A stretch of DNA of 23,084 nucleotides, from NCBI GenBank assembly GCA_964463245.1, contig CAYXBU010000031.1, positions 1 to 23,084 of the forward strand, given 5' to 3'. Positions 1 through 7,618 of this stretch are shown one piece after another. The position numbers and the translations under genes were made by a program. The notes beneath the pieces are model-generated. The model was not told the origin of the DNA. It did no database searches and saw only the letters and a program-made list of their open reading frames with translations. This stretch comes from CAMEON01 sp964463245 (GTDB taxonomy: Bacteria; Bacillota; Clostridia; Oscillospirales; CAG-272). Numbering within the stretch: the first letter of the stretch is position 1; every line of letters begins with the position of its first letter.

Positions 1-84
1 GAAAAACTCGATGTACATCCAGTACATCTTGCGTTTTTCGCAATCGCAGACGAAAAAATCTGTACCGAATATGCACCACCTCAT
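1..84 (-). other. Unresolved edge sequence; possible dispersed repeat or 5' end of an ORF running off the window
   Basis: No gene can be called here. On the minus strand an ATG at 84-82 opens 28 codons without a stop up to the window edge. The peptide would be rich in Cys, Trp, Tyr and Phe, which is unlike an ordinary protein, and a second frame is also open. The stretch contains a short inverted repeat, GATGTAC (10-16) and GTACATC (22-28). My impression is of an intergenic repeat family rather than a gene, but one copy cannot prove that. Confidence 0.25.
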
Positions 85-114
85 TCAATCAGCGTTTCCC
101 TAATGGATCAAAAG

Positions 115-151
115 AACACCGTGTCCCCTTGTGAGGACACGGTGTTTTTTT
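115..151. terminator. Intrinsic terminator hairpin, probably bidirectional, downstream of spoIIR
   Basis: A 12-bp perfect stem (AACACCGTGTCC at 115-126 with GGACACGGTGTT at 135-146) encloses an 8-nt loop. On the plus strand it runs into a seven-T tract at 145-151. On the minus strand the hairpin is followed by TTCTTTTG, a weaker U-rich tail. It lies 26 bp after the spoIIR stop codon, so it can end spoIIR transcripts. It could also end a plus-strand gene lying left of the window. Confidence 0.85.
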
Positions 152-176
152 CGTTTCCCAGCCGCAGGAAGGACGG

Positions 177-800
177 TCAATGCCCGAACCAATCCTCCCA
201 CAGCTCCAGGATGCGGAAGCGCACCTTATACTTGGTCTTGCCGGTCTCGGTGATGATGCCGTACTGATCCCGACTCAGCCCGACCGACACGAAGGCATCC
301 TCCGCCGAGGCACGGTCGGCGGCGGCGGCCGACATACAGAGCGGCGGGAACAGCACACACCACCAGTTCTGCCCCTCCGCCTGCCCGATGCAGACCCGCA
401 GGGACAGGTACCGCCCCGCCGGGAGGGTACTGTCCCCGTAGGTGCGGCGCGGGTAGGTCTCCTCGTCCAGACGGATGGTCACGCTCCCGACAAGGTCTTC
501 TCGCCCCGCCTCGGCTATGACCGCCTCGGCGGCGGCGCGGATATCCTCCTTATGCGCCTCCAGCAGGGCGACCGCCGCCGCCCGATCCCGACAATCCCCC
601 ACCAGCGGCGAGGTGACCTCCAGCACCGCATCCCGCACACGGAGCTTGAGTGCCTGATCCTCCTCCGTGTCGGAATTGGCCAGAATATGCAGTCGCACCA
701 CGGTGTCGTAGACCTCGTTCTCCCCATGTATGGGAAGCAGACCGAGCATCATCACCCCCACCAGCAGCACCAGCAGGGCTATGCAGAATCTCTTGGACAT
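177..800 (-). CDS. spoIIR: Stage II sporulation protein R (SpoIIR)
   Basis: This 207-residue protein has an N-terminal hydrophobic segment (about residues 5-23) followed by the family signature VVRLHILANSDTEEDQALK and, further on, the NWWCVLFPPLC block. Both are hallmarks of SpoIIR. In Bacillus, SpoIIR is made in the forespore under sigma-F, is exported to the intermembrane space, and triggers SpoIIGA to cleave pro-sigma-E in the mother cell. Its presence argues for a spore former. I chose the ATG at 800 because AAAGGGGG lies just upstream and the hydrophobic segment starts there. An in-frame upstream ATG at 977 would put the start inside the MITE-like element and is unlikely. The gene stands alone between that element and a terminator. 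Confidence 0.95.
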   Translation of the reverse strand: MSKRFCIALLVLLVGVMMLGLLPIHGENEVYDTVVRLHILANSDTEEDQALKLRVRDAVLEVTSPLVGDCRDRAAAVALLEAHKEDIRAAAEAVIAEAGREDLVGSVTIRLDEETYPRRTYGDSTLPAGRYLSLRVCIGQAEGQNWWCVLFPPLCMSAAAADRASAEDAFVSVGLSRDQYGIITETGKTKYKVRFRILELWEDWFGH

Positions 801-805
801 ACGCG

Positions 806-876
806 ATCCCCCTTTGTCAGACGAAATATGTGTGAGCCGTGCGGCTCTCCGTATCTCATCATGGACAAAGGGGGAT
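806..876 (-). promoter_or_regulatory. Perfect 13-bp inverted repeat spanning the spoIIR upstream region and ribosome binding site
   Basis: ATCCCCCTTTGTC (806-818) and GACAAAGGGGGAT (864-876) are exact reverse complements separated by 45 bp. The spacer holds a smaller hairpin, GAGCC-GTGC-GGCTC at 833-846. On the minus strand the start-proximal arm contains the spoIIR Shine-Dalgarno sequence, so a transcript starting upstream of 876 could fold to hide the ribosome binding site. If transcription starts inside the spacer, only DNA-level effects are possible. The repeat is seen directly; its role is inferred. Confidence 0.6.
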
Positions 877-886
877 GGTTTTATGC
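857..886 (-). promoter_or_regulatory. Possible sigma-F/sigma-G type promoter for spoIIR (weak)
   Basis: On the minus strand GCATA (886-882) resembles the -35 box used by the forespore sigma factors. After a 15-bp spacer, GTCCATGATG (866-857) matches the expected GGnnAnAnTA-like -10 only in part. Forespore control is expected for spoIIR by analogy with Bacillus. The -10 match is poor, so this is only a candidate. Confidence 0.25.
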
Positions 887-902
887 AAGAGCTGTGTTTT
901 TT

Positions 903-1085
903 TAGGGCAACACCGCACAATTCTTTTTGCTCAATTGCGCAGTCAGAAAATTCGTCAGATGAGACAAATTTTCGCACGCGTAGTCCGCCCTACGCGAAGG
1001 GAATTTGTGAAATATGACGGCCAAGCGGTTATGCAAGCAAGTGAGTAAAAAAGGCTTCGGCCGTGAATTGTGCGGTGTTGCCCTA
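903..1085. mobile_element. MITE-like non-autonomous element with 21-bp perfect terminal inverted repeats and TA ends
   Basis: Positions 903-923 and 1065-1085 are exact reverse complements over 21 bp; each contains GGGCAACACCGCACAATTC or its complement. The repeats end in TA on both sides, as expected for a TA target duplication, so the element proper may be 905-1083. The interior has no credible coding sequence. It is AT-richer than its surroundings and carries a hairpin, CGCGTA (977-982) with TACGCG (991-996), nested within ACAAATT (964-970) and AATTTGT (1002-1008). TA duplication is typical of IS630/Tc1-mariner-type transposases, which would have to act in trans. Its right end falls on the stop codon of the neighbouring acetyltransferase gene. 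Confidence 0.8.
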
Positions 1086-2246
1086 GACCTCGTCTGCCCG
1101 ATACATCCAGATCGGGAGCGGGAGCCAGGTCTGCACGGCGGGCGGCAGGTCGCGGCGCTCGGGGCAGAGCGGGGCGAAGAGGAGCCGCATGGCCTCCTCG
1201 TGGGACAGCTCCTGCGCCGACTCGTCAGAGGACAGCTCCCGCACCGACGGGACGCCTCCCCGCGCCGACAGGCACAGCCGCTCCTCCCCGCCCAAGCCGT
1301 GGATATGGAGCGACAGGTCACCGTCGGCCGGTGGCGCGTAGGTCGCCTTCAGGGCAAAGAACGCCTCGCACACGGTTTTATACTGCAGGACACAGTAGCT
1401 CATGGAGCAACCCACCTGACAGCCCTCGGCGACGGTCGCCAAGCTGCGGATCAGCTCATCATCATGCTCGGGCAAGCGGAGCGTCAGACCGCCGCACTCC
1501 CATGTCCGCAGACAGGCGGTCAGGAGCGGGAGCAGGTCGGCGGGATCGGCGATCCGCAGCTCCGAGATCAGCCCGCTCGGCTCGCGGAGCAGGTAGCCGA
1601 CAGGGTTCCCCTCTCGCAGGGCGACCCAGACGGTCGCCTTCCAGTTTGAGAGGATGTCGAACAAGTCTGCCTCGGGGCGTATCGGGACATAGCTCCCGCT
1701 CTCGCTGAGCCTGCGGATGGCGGTCAGGGCGGCGGTATCCTGCTCCCCGACCTGCCGTATCTCCCACGCGGGCTGTTGCATATCCCCCAGCGTGTGGCGC
1801 AGGTTGTCGACCGCGACCGAGAAGGTGTAGCATATCCCCGCCTTCTCATAGCCGAAGTAGCGGTAGCGTTGGCGGCGGCCGCCCAGTGTCGAGAGGGCGA
1901 CCCCATCCTCTACCATATCCGACAGGGCTCTGTTCATGCAGTCCTTCATGTAGCCGCGCCCGCGGGCGGTCTTTGCGACCGCCACGTTGCCGATCCCCCG
2001 ACAGGGGATGACATTCCCGCAGACACGAATGGCATGGCTGTATGCCCCGATCGCCGCCACGGGGACTCCGTCCTCGCAGACCACATAATTCTGATCCTGC
2101 GGGGCGCGCCCGGGGCGGTACAGCTTGGGCAGAAGGGTGCGGAAATCCCGCTCTGCGCCGTCGAAGCCGAAGACCTCGTTGATCAGAGCCATGTAGGTGT
2201 CGTAGGGGATGTGCTCGCCGGTTCCTCGGTATAGGGTGGGTCGCAT
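1083..2246 (-). CDS. GNAT-family N-acetyltransferase, Eis-like, with C-terminal sterol-carrier-type domain
   Basis: This 387-residue protein fits the Eis-like acetyltransferase architecture: an N-terminal GNAT fold, a second degenerate GNAT fold, and a C-terminal SCP2-like region. The acetyl-CoA binding motif A is visible around residues 86-105, with the core RGRGY. It is followed by the LGGRRQRYRYFGYEKAG segment typical of this family. Members acetylate amines, and some modify aminoglycosides, but the substrate here is unknown. The start at 2246 follows AAAGGAAGGA at a workable distance. The gene begins 25 bp after the GH84 gene and is probably co-transcribed with it. Its TAG stop overlaps the terminal TA of the MITE-like element, so the last residues may have changed when the element inserted. 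Confidence 0.85.
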   Translation of the reverse strand: MRPTLYRGTGEHIPYDTYMALINEVFGFDGAERDFRTLLPKLYRPGRAPQDQNYVVCEDGVPVAAIGAYSHAIRVCGNVIPCRGIGNVAVAKTARGRGYMKDCMNRALSDMVEDGVALSTLGGRRQRYRYFGYEKAGICYTFSVAVDNLRHTLGDMQQPAWEIRQVGEQDTAALTAIRRLSESGSYVPIRPEADLFDILSNWKATVWVALREGNPVGYLLREPSGLISELRIADPADLLPLLTACLRTWECGGLTLRLPEHDDELIRSLATVAEGCQVGCSMSYCVLQYKTVCEAFFALKATYAPPADGDLSLHIHGLGGEERLCLSARGGVPSVRELSSDESAQELSHEEAMRLLFAPLCPERRDLPPAVQTWLPLPIWMYRADEV

Positions 2247-2271
2247 GGGGGGTCCTTCCTTTCTTATGGTC

Positions 2272-5200
2272 TTATATCTGTATCTCCGCCAACATCAGCC
2301 CCGCGCCGAGCGGGATCTCGATGACAGACCCCTCCGGAGCCGTGATCTCGGTGCTGTAGCCAAGTGTGACCGTGCGGGTCTGCCCGCTCGGCTCGGTGAC
2401 CGTGACCTGCAGGCCGTCGGTCGGCAATGCCAGCACGACCACGGTCACAGACCCGCCGACACCGACCTTGACCGACAGGGTATGCCCCTCGGCTCGATCG
2501 GATGCAAGGTAGGTGGCCGGGCTGCCGTCCAGCAGGACGGCCAGGTCGTTGCGGGGCAACCAATTCCCGTCCGTCCACAGGATGTCGGGGATGCTGTCCC
2601 CCGTCACGACCGAGAACTCCGAGACCGTGATCCAGTTGGTCTGCGCAGCCTTGACATTGACCCGCAGGTAGCGGGCGTTCACCGCGACGTCTGCCACGGT
2701 CTCCCGCCCTCGGACGGGGCAGATGGTGATCCACTCGGTGCCGTTGACCGAATAGCACAGCTCGCCGTTGTAGATGTAGTCCGCCGCGTGGGATGCCACG
2801 CCTGCGCGGAAGATCACGCGGGTGATCTCGGTGACCTCGCCGAGGTCAAGCCGGATATAGTCCCCCACGCGCCCCTCCCGCGCCGACCAGAAGAAGGTGT
2901 TGGCATCCCTGTCGGTCATGAACTGCGGCGTATTGGACTGATAGGTGGGCAGGTTGGTGGTGACGGTGGCCTTTGTCACCGTGGCGGTCACGCGGCGGTT
3001 GGTGTTGACCTCAAAGCTCCGCACCTTTGTCCAGTCGGTGTTGGCAGAGCTACCGTCCCGCATCCGCACATAGCGCGCCTCGACAGACAGATCCTGCAGG
3101 TAGGTCTCGGCCTTGCAAGCCCCGCTGTACAGCGTGACCCAGGTCTTGCCGTCGGTCGAGCACTCCAGAATGCCCTGACGGAGCACATCACTGCCGCCCA
3201 TACCGGTGGCGACATAGACATTGTAGATCGAGATGACCTCACCCAGATCCACCCCGAAGTAGCCGACCTTGCCGCCTGCGGCCTGGGACAGGGTCCCCGC
3301 CGTCCAGAAGTAGGTGGAATCATCGCGGTCGAGCATATTCTCAGCCGCATAGGTCTGGTAGTGGGTGCAGTTGGTGTAGGGGGTAGCCGGGGCGCAGGTG
3401 ATCTCCTCTGCCAGACCCAGAAGCTGATCGAACCGATGGGAGAGTCCGTTCAAGAAGGGCATCAGCACACCGGTCGAGACCAGCCGCTGGTTGGTCGAAA
3501 GGCTCGCCTCGGCGGTCTTGTACTGACCCAGCAGAGGCAGCAGGGTCTCGGCGTCCTTCCCCTCGGCATAGGCCTCCTCCATTTGGATGTAGAGCAGACC
3601 CATCTGCCCCAGCGCACCGTACTTGGCGACCCACTCGCGGATCTCCGCGATCATGGCGGTGTTGGAGGAAGCCTCCAGCCGTGCCGCGTTCTCCGCCATG
3701 GCGGTAAAGTAGTCCTTCAGAGCCGCGCGAGTCTCGGGGGTGTTGTCCTGCTTGAAGGCGGCGAGAAGGGCGGCCAGCTCCACACTGTCGGTCTGGTTAT
3801 TCATGGGGGAGGCACAAGTCATGCGGATAAAGTGGAGCAGTGCATCCGATGCATCCGGCATCAGGGCGCGGCAGGCGGCCTCCAGCGAGGCCTCGGGGGC
3901 ATAAGCCGTGGGGTTCCACAGGTAGTCCCCCGTGGTGAACAGCGGCACCAGCGAGGCGTAGCCTTGATTCATGGGATTGGCGGTCAGTCCCGTGATGGAC
4001 TCATACAGATCCGCCGCAAGCCCCTCGCAGGCACCCATGTACAGGTTGTTGACCAGCACGTCGTTGACCGGGTAGTTCCACCAGATCAGTACATTCCGAT
4101 CATACTTTTTGATGATGTTTCGCAGCTGTCGGTTGGTGATGGTGGCGGGCACCACCCCGGGTCCCGTCCACATCAGGGTGATGTCCTTGGAGATCAGGGG
4201 CGCGATGCGGTCGGTGTAGGCGGTCAGCATGGGGTCGCAATACTCGGTGGTGATGGCGATGAGGTCGCTCACCCCCTCGTGGGTCTCCACGAACTGCGCC
4301 TGGAAATCATTGAGAAGACCGGCGTGTCCCTCGGCATCCAGTGTCAGGATGTCATCCAAGAAGATGGCGAAATCCCGCACGCCGAGGTCGTAGAGCTGTT
4401 GGCACTTGTCCATCAGCTTGTTGAGATCCGCCTCATATCCCGCGCCGAGGTCAATGTCCCCACCCGGCGATATGGCATAGATAAAGCGGACACGGTTCTC
4501 GGTCGCCGCCGTGACCAGCTCCTGCATGACCGTCAGCTCCCGCTTGGTATACCGCGTGCGCCATTGGGCGCGGTGCTTGGCATCGTCCTTGGGAGCATAA
4601 ATGTAGGCATTCATCTTGTTGGCACCCATGAAGGCGAACAGCTCCTGACGGTACTCGTGGCTGTAGGCCGCGCCGTAGAAGCCCTCAATGACCCCACGCA
4701 GAGGGTTGCGCGGCGAGTCCTTGACCGTCACGGCAGGGCATCTCGTCCCGTCCAGCAGGCCAAAGAGGGTCATGAAAGCGTAGTATGCGCCGCGGTCGGT
4801 CTGCGCCTCGATCCGCACCCCGTCCGGTGTGACGGTCAGGACATAGCCCTCGTCCGCGCCATAGGACAGCTCCGCCATCTCGCGGAAGGTGACCGACAGA
4901 GGCAGACCACACTCGGCGACCGTGATCCCGTGCTGCTCCAATAGGGCAGCATAGGCCTCGGCCTCGCCCGACAGGGAGACCGCCGCCAGCTCGGCCACGC
5001 CCTCCCCTACCGTCAGCTCGGTGGGGGTCGGGTAGATGGCTTTGACCTCAACGGGGGAGGTGTCCGGTTCGGGAGCTGTCTCGGGGTCGGTCTCCGAGAC
5101 CGTGTCGGCTGTCGTGTCGGTGGTCGTATCCGACTCGGCAGGAGGTGTCGTGTCGGTCGTGTCCTGCGGGTGGGTCTCGCCGGAGTCGTCGGTGTCGGAG

Positions 5201-5295
5201 GATGTATCGGTGTTCCCCGTACTTCCCCCTGTGCAGGCGGCCAGCAGGGTCAGCGCGGCCAGGGTCAGGATCAGGAGCGGAAGATATTTTTTCAC
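2272..5295 (-). CDS. Secreted GH84-family beta-N-acetylhexosaminidase lipoprotein with F5/8 type C (CBM32-like) domains
   Basis: This 1007-residue protein starts with a lipoprotein signal peptide whose lipobox is LAAC, with Cys21. A Thr/Asp/Ser-rich linker (about 22-82) should hold it off the membrane. Next come an N-terminal hexosaminidase accessory domain (about 85-190) and the GH84 catalytic barrel. The barrel is marked by RGVIEGFYG (200-208), YIYAPKDD, and the paired aspartates of FLDD (314-315) that act in substrate-assisted catalysis. Two discoidin-like domains follow (about 640-765 and 780-895), then an uncharacterised C-terminal module. GH84 enzymes remove terminal N-acetylglucosamine from glycans, so this is probably a surface enzyme for mucin-type or other host glycans. 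The start is GTG at 5295, preceded by AAAGGA. It sits 26 bp after nfnB and 25 bp before the acetyltransferase gene. Confidence 0.9.
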   Translation of the reverse strand: MKKYLPLLILTLAALTLLAACTGGSTGNTDTSSDTDDSGETHPQDTTDTTPPAESDTTTDTTADTVSETDPETAPEPDTSPVEVKAIYPTPTELTVGEGVAELAAVSLSGEAEAYAALLEQHGITVAECGLPLSVTFREMAELSYGADEGYVLTVTPDGVRIEAQTDRGAYYAFMTLFGLLDGTRCPAVTVKDSPRNPLRGVIEGFYGAAYSHEYRQELFAFMGANKMNAYIYAPKDDAKHRAQWRTRYTKRELTVMQELVTAATENRVRFIYAISPGGDIDLGAGYEADLNKLMDKCQQLYDLGVRDFAIFLDDILTLDAEGHAGLLNDFQAQFVETHEGVSDLIAITTEYCDPMLTAYTDRIAPLISKDITLMWTGPGVVPATITNRQLRNIIKKYDRNVLIWWNYPVNDVLVNNLYMGACEGLAADLYESITGLTANPMNQGYASLVPLFTTGDYLWNPTAYAPEASLEAACRALMPDASDALLHFIRMTCASPMNNQTDSVELAALLAAFKQDNTPETRAALKDYFTAMAENAARLEASSNTAMIAEIREWVAKYGALGQMGLLYIQMEEAYAEGKDAETLLPLLGQYKTAEASLSTNQRLVSTGVLMPFLNGLSHRFDQLLGLAEEITCAPATPYTNCTHYQTYAAENMLDRDDSTYFWTAGTLSQAAGGKVGYFGVDLGEVISIYNVYVATGMGGSDVLRQGILECSTDGKTWVTLYSGACKAETYLQDLSVEARYVRMRDGSSANTDWTKVRSFEVNTNRRVTATVTKATVTTNLPTYQSNTPQFMTDRDANTFFWSAREGRVGDYIRLDLGEVTEITRVIFRAGVASHAADYIYNGELCYSVNGTEWITICPVRGRETVADVAVNARYLRVNVKAAQTNWITVSEFSVVTGDSIPDILWTDGNWLPRNDLAVLLDGSPATYLASDRAEGHTLSVKVGVGGSVTVVVLALPTDGLQVTVTEPSGQTRTVTLGYSTEITAPEGSVIEIPLGAGLMLAEIQI

Positions 5296-5321
5296 GATGA
5301 TATTCCTTTCACAGCTATGTG

Positions 5322-6740
5322 TTACTCTTTTGAACCAAGATACGCATCAATGGCTCGTGCGGCGGTCTTACCCGCACCCATCGCCAGGATGACGGTAGCG
5401 GCACCGGTCACGGCATCCCCGCCCGCGAACACACCGGAGCGGGAGGTCGCGCCCTCTTCGGTGACCACGATCCCGCCGTGGCGGTTGACCTCCAGTCCCT
5501 CAGTGGTGGATTTGATCAGCGGGTTGGGGGAGGTGCCGATGGCCATGATGACACAATCGACATCCAGCAAGAACTCCGAGCCCGGCACCGGGACGGGACG
5601 ACGGCGACCCTTCTCGTCCGGCTCCCCCAGCTCCATGCGGATGCAACGGATGCCTGTGACGAAACCGTTGCGCGGGTCGCGGCGGTCGTTGGGGTTCTCG
5701 TAGCCCTCTATCTCGATCGGGTTGCAGAGCAGGCGGAAGGTGATCCCCTCCTCCTCGGCGTGCTCCACCTCCTCCCGACGGGCGGGCAGCTCCTCCATGG
5801 AGCGGCGGTAGATGATGGAGACCTCCTCGGCTCCCAGCCGCAAGGCGGTGCGGGCGGCATCCATGGCGACATTTCCGCCGCCCACGACGGCTACCCGCCG
5901 TGCCCGCAGGATGGGGGTCGCGGAGTCGGCGCGGTAGGCCTTCATCAGGTTGCTCCGCGTCAGGAACTCGTTGGCGGAATAGACCCCCTTGAGCCCCTCC
6001 CCGGGGATATTCATGAAGCGGGGCAGACCCGCGCCCGAGCCGACGAACACCGCCTCGTAGCCCTGCTCGAACAGCTCATCCACCGTGATGGTCTTACCGA
6101 TGACCACATTGGTCTGAATGTCCACCCCCATCCCGCGGAGGGTCTCGACCTCCTTTTGCACGATGGCCTTGGGCAGACGGAACTCGGGTATGCCGTACAT
6201 CAGCACTCCACCCGCGACGTGCAGTGCCTCAAACACCGTCACGGCGTAGCCGGCCTTGGCGAGATCCCCCGCGCAGGTCAGCCCGGAGGGACCCGACCCG
6301 ACCACTGCCACCCGATGCCCATTAGGGGCGGGGACGGTCGGGGTCTCGGTCGCGTAGGTGTTGTGCCAATCCGCCACGAACCGCTCCAGCCGTCCGATGG
6401 CGACCGGCTGACCCTTGATGCCGCGCACACAGCGGCTTTCGCACTGGGTCTCCTGCGGGCAGACCCGTCCGCAGACGGCAGGCAGGGAGGAGGAGGCATG
6501 GATGATGCGGTAGGCCTCCTCAAACTCACCTTCGGCGACCTTGGCGATGAAGGCGGGAATATGGATATTGACCGGGCAACCGCTCACACAGGCGGGTTTC
6601 TTACACCCCAGACAGCGGGCGGCCTCGGACAGGGCAGTCTGCTCGTCATACCCCAGCGTGACCTCGTCAAAGTTATGAGCGCGAACGGCGGGGTCTTGGG
6701 TGGGCATAGGGTTCTTTTCGGGGGACATATTGCGGATCAT
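5322..6740 (-). CDS. nfnB: NfnB-type large subunit (glutamate synthase beta-like FAD/Fe-S NADPH oxidoreductase)
   Basis: This 472-residue flavoprotein has an N-terminal domain for two [4Fe-4S] clusters, with Cys43, 46, 51, 55 and Cys90, 94, 100, 104. An FAD-binding motif GSGPSG (148-153) and a second nucleotide-binding motif (VAVVGGGNVAMDAA) follow. This is the fold of the glutamate synthase small subunit, and such genes are often labelled gltA. No glutamate synthase catalytic subunit is present, and the partner is an NfnA-type protein. Together they fit the cytosolic NADH-dependent ferredoxin:NADP+ oxidoreductase, which couples ferredoxin and NADH oxidation to NADP+ reduction by flavin-based electron bifurcation. 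I chose the ATG at 6740 because AAGGAGGTG lies 7 nt upstream. The start comes 2 bp after the nfnA stop, indicating translational coupling. Confidence 0.9.
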   Translation of the reverse strand: MIRNMSPEKNPMPTQDPAVRAHNFDEVTLGYDEQTALSEAARCLGCKKPACVSGCPVNIHIPAFIAKVAEGEFEEAYRIIHASSSLPAVCGRVCPQETQCESRCVRGIKGQPVAIGRLERFVADWHNTYATETPTVPAPNGHRVAVVGSGPSGLTCAGDLAKAGYAVTVFEALHVAGGVLMYGIPEFRLPKAIVQKEVETLRGMGVDIQTNVVIGKTITVDELFEQGYEAVFVGSGAGLPRFMNIPGEGLKGVYSANEFLTRSNLMKAYRADSATPILRARRVAVVGGGNVAMDAARTALRLGAEEVSIIYRRSMEELPARREEVEHAEEEGITFRLLCNPIEIEGYENPNDRRDPRNGFVTGIRCIRMELGEPDEKGRRRPVPVPGSEFLLDVDCVIMAIGTSPNPLIKSTTEGLEVNRHGGIVVTEEGATSRSGVFAGGDAVTGAATVILAMGAGKTAARAIDAYLGSKE

Positions 6741-6741
6741 A

Positions 6742-7584
6742 TCACTCCACCTCCTTATGCAAGAGCGTACAGGCGGCCTCCCGCGCATGACGCTCGAAAT
6801 CCCGATACATGGTACTGCGGGACATGGCCTCGTCAAAGTCCACGAGGTAGCCGTCAAAGTCGGGGCCGTCCACGCAGGCGAACTTGGTCTCGCCGCCCAC
6901 GGTCAGGCGACAGCCGCCACACATCCCCGTGCCGTCGATCATGATGGGGTTCATGGACACCACGGTGGGAATGCCGGAGGGACGCGCCGTCTCCACGACG
7001 AACTTCATCATCACCAAAGGACCGATGGCGATGATCTCGTCGTAGGCCTCCCCCGCCTCGATCTGCTCCTTCAGCGGGAGGGTGACCACCCCCTGCCGCC
7101 CGGCAGAGCCGTCATCCGTCATGATGGTCAATCCATCCGAGCAAGCGCGGAACTCCTCCTCCAGGATCAGCAGGTCGCGGGAGCGGAAACCCACGATGGT
7201 ATGCACCTCACAGCCGCGGCGGTGCAGCTCCTCGGCGATGGGCAGGGCGATGGCACAACCCACGCCGCCCCCGACCACGCAGACCTTGTGCAGACCGTCC
7301 AGCTCGGTGGGTCTGCCCAGGGGACCTACGAAGTCGTGGATGCAGTCCCCCTCTTCGAGGCGACCCAGCGCGTCGGTGGTAGCACCGACGGTCTGGAAGA
7401 TGATGCGGACGGTACCGGCGGCGCGGTCATAGCCCGCCACGGTCAGGGGGATGCGCTCCCCCTCATCATCCACCCGCAGGATGATGAATTGCCCCGCCTG
7501 TGCCTTGGCGGCGACCAGAGGAGCCTCTACGTCCATCAGGATGACCGACGGACCCAGCATACGCTTGTGTAGGATAGGATACAT
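6742..7584 (-). CDS. nfnA: NfnA-type small subunit (FAD/NAD-binding, [2Fe-2S] ferredoxin-NADP reductase-like)
   Basis: This 280-residue protein has the dihydroorotate dehydrogenase electron-transfer subunit/ferredoxin reductase fold. An N-terminal FAD-binding barrel contains RIPLTVAGYD (about 44-53). A NAD-binding domain has VGGGVGCA (104-111). The C-terminal cluster loop has Cys222, Cys225 and Cys237 after the IDGTG segment. In characterised Nfn complexes the [2Fe-2S] cluster has three Cys and one Asp ligand, and an Asp is present here (217). The protein would bind NADH and pair with NfnB. The start at 7584 matches where homology begins and has AAAGGGA upstream; an upstream in-frame ATG would overlap the DUF4364 gene. 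Annotation pipelines often call this family sulfide/dihydroorotate dehydrogenase-like. Confidence 0.9.
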   Translation of the reverse strand: MYPILHKRMLGPSVILMDVEAPLVAAKAQAGQFIILRVDDEGERIPLTVAGYDRAAGTVRIIFQTVGATTDALGRLEEGDCIHDFVGPLGRPTELDGLHKVCVVGGGVGCAIALPIAEELHRRGCEVHTIVGFRSRDLLILEEEFRACSDGLTIMTDDGSAGRQGVVTLPLKEQIEAGEAYDEIIAIGPLVMMKFVVETARPSGIPTVVSMNPIMIDGTGMCGGCRLTVGGETKFACVDGPDFDGYLVDFDEAMSRSTMYRDFERHAREAACTLLHKEVE

Positions 7585-7618
7585 ATGGTTCAATTCCCTT
7601 TCTGTGCTTCTGCGCGAC

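Noticed and set aside
2209..4944. Very long plus-strand open frame opposite the GH84 gene
   Set aside because: It mirrors the GC-rich codon pattern of the GH84 gene on the other strand, has no recognisable domain, and the minus-strand protein has clear signal peptide and catalytic motifs.
6741..6857. Longer N-terminus for nfnB starting at 6857
   Set aside because: The extension overlaps nfnA in another frame, while the ATG at 6740 has a near-perfect ribosome binding site.
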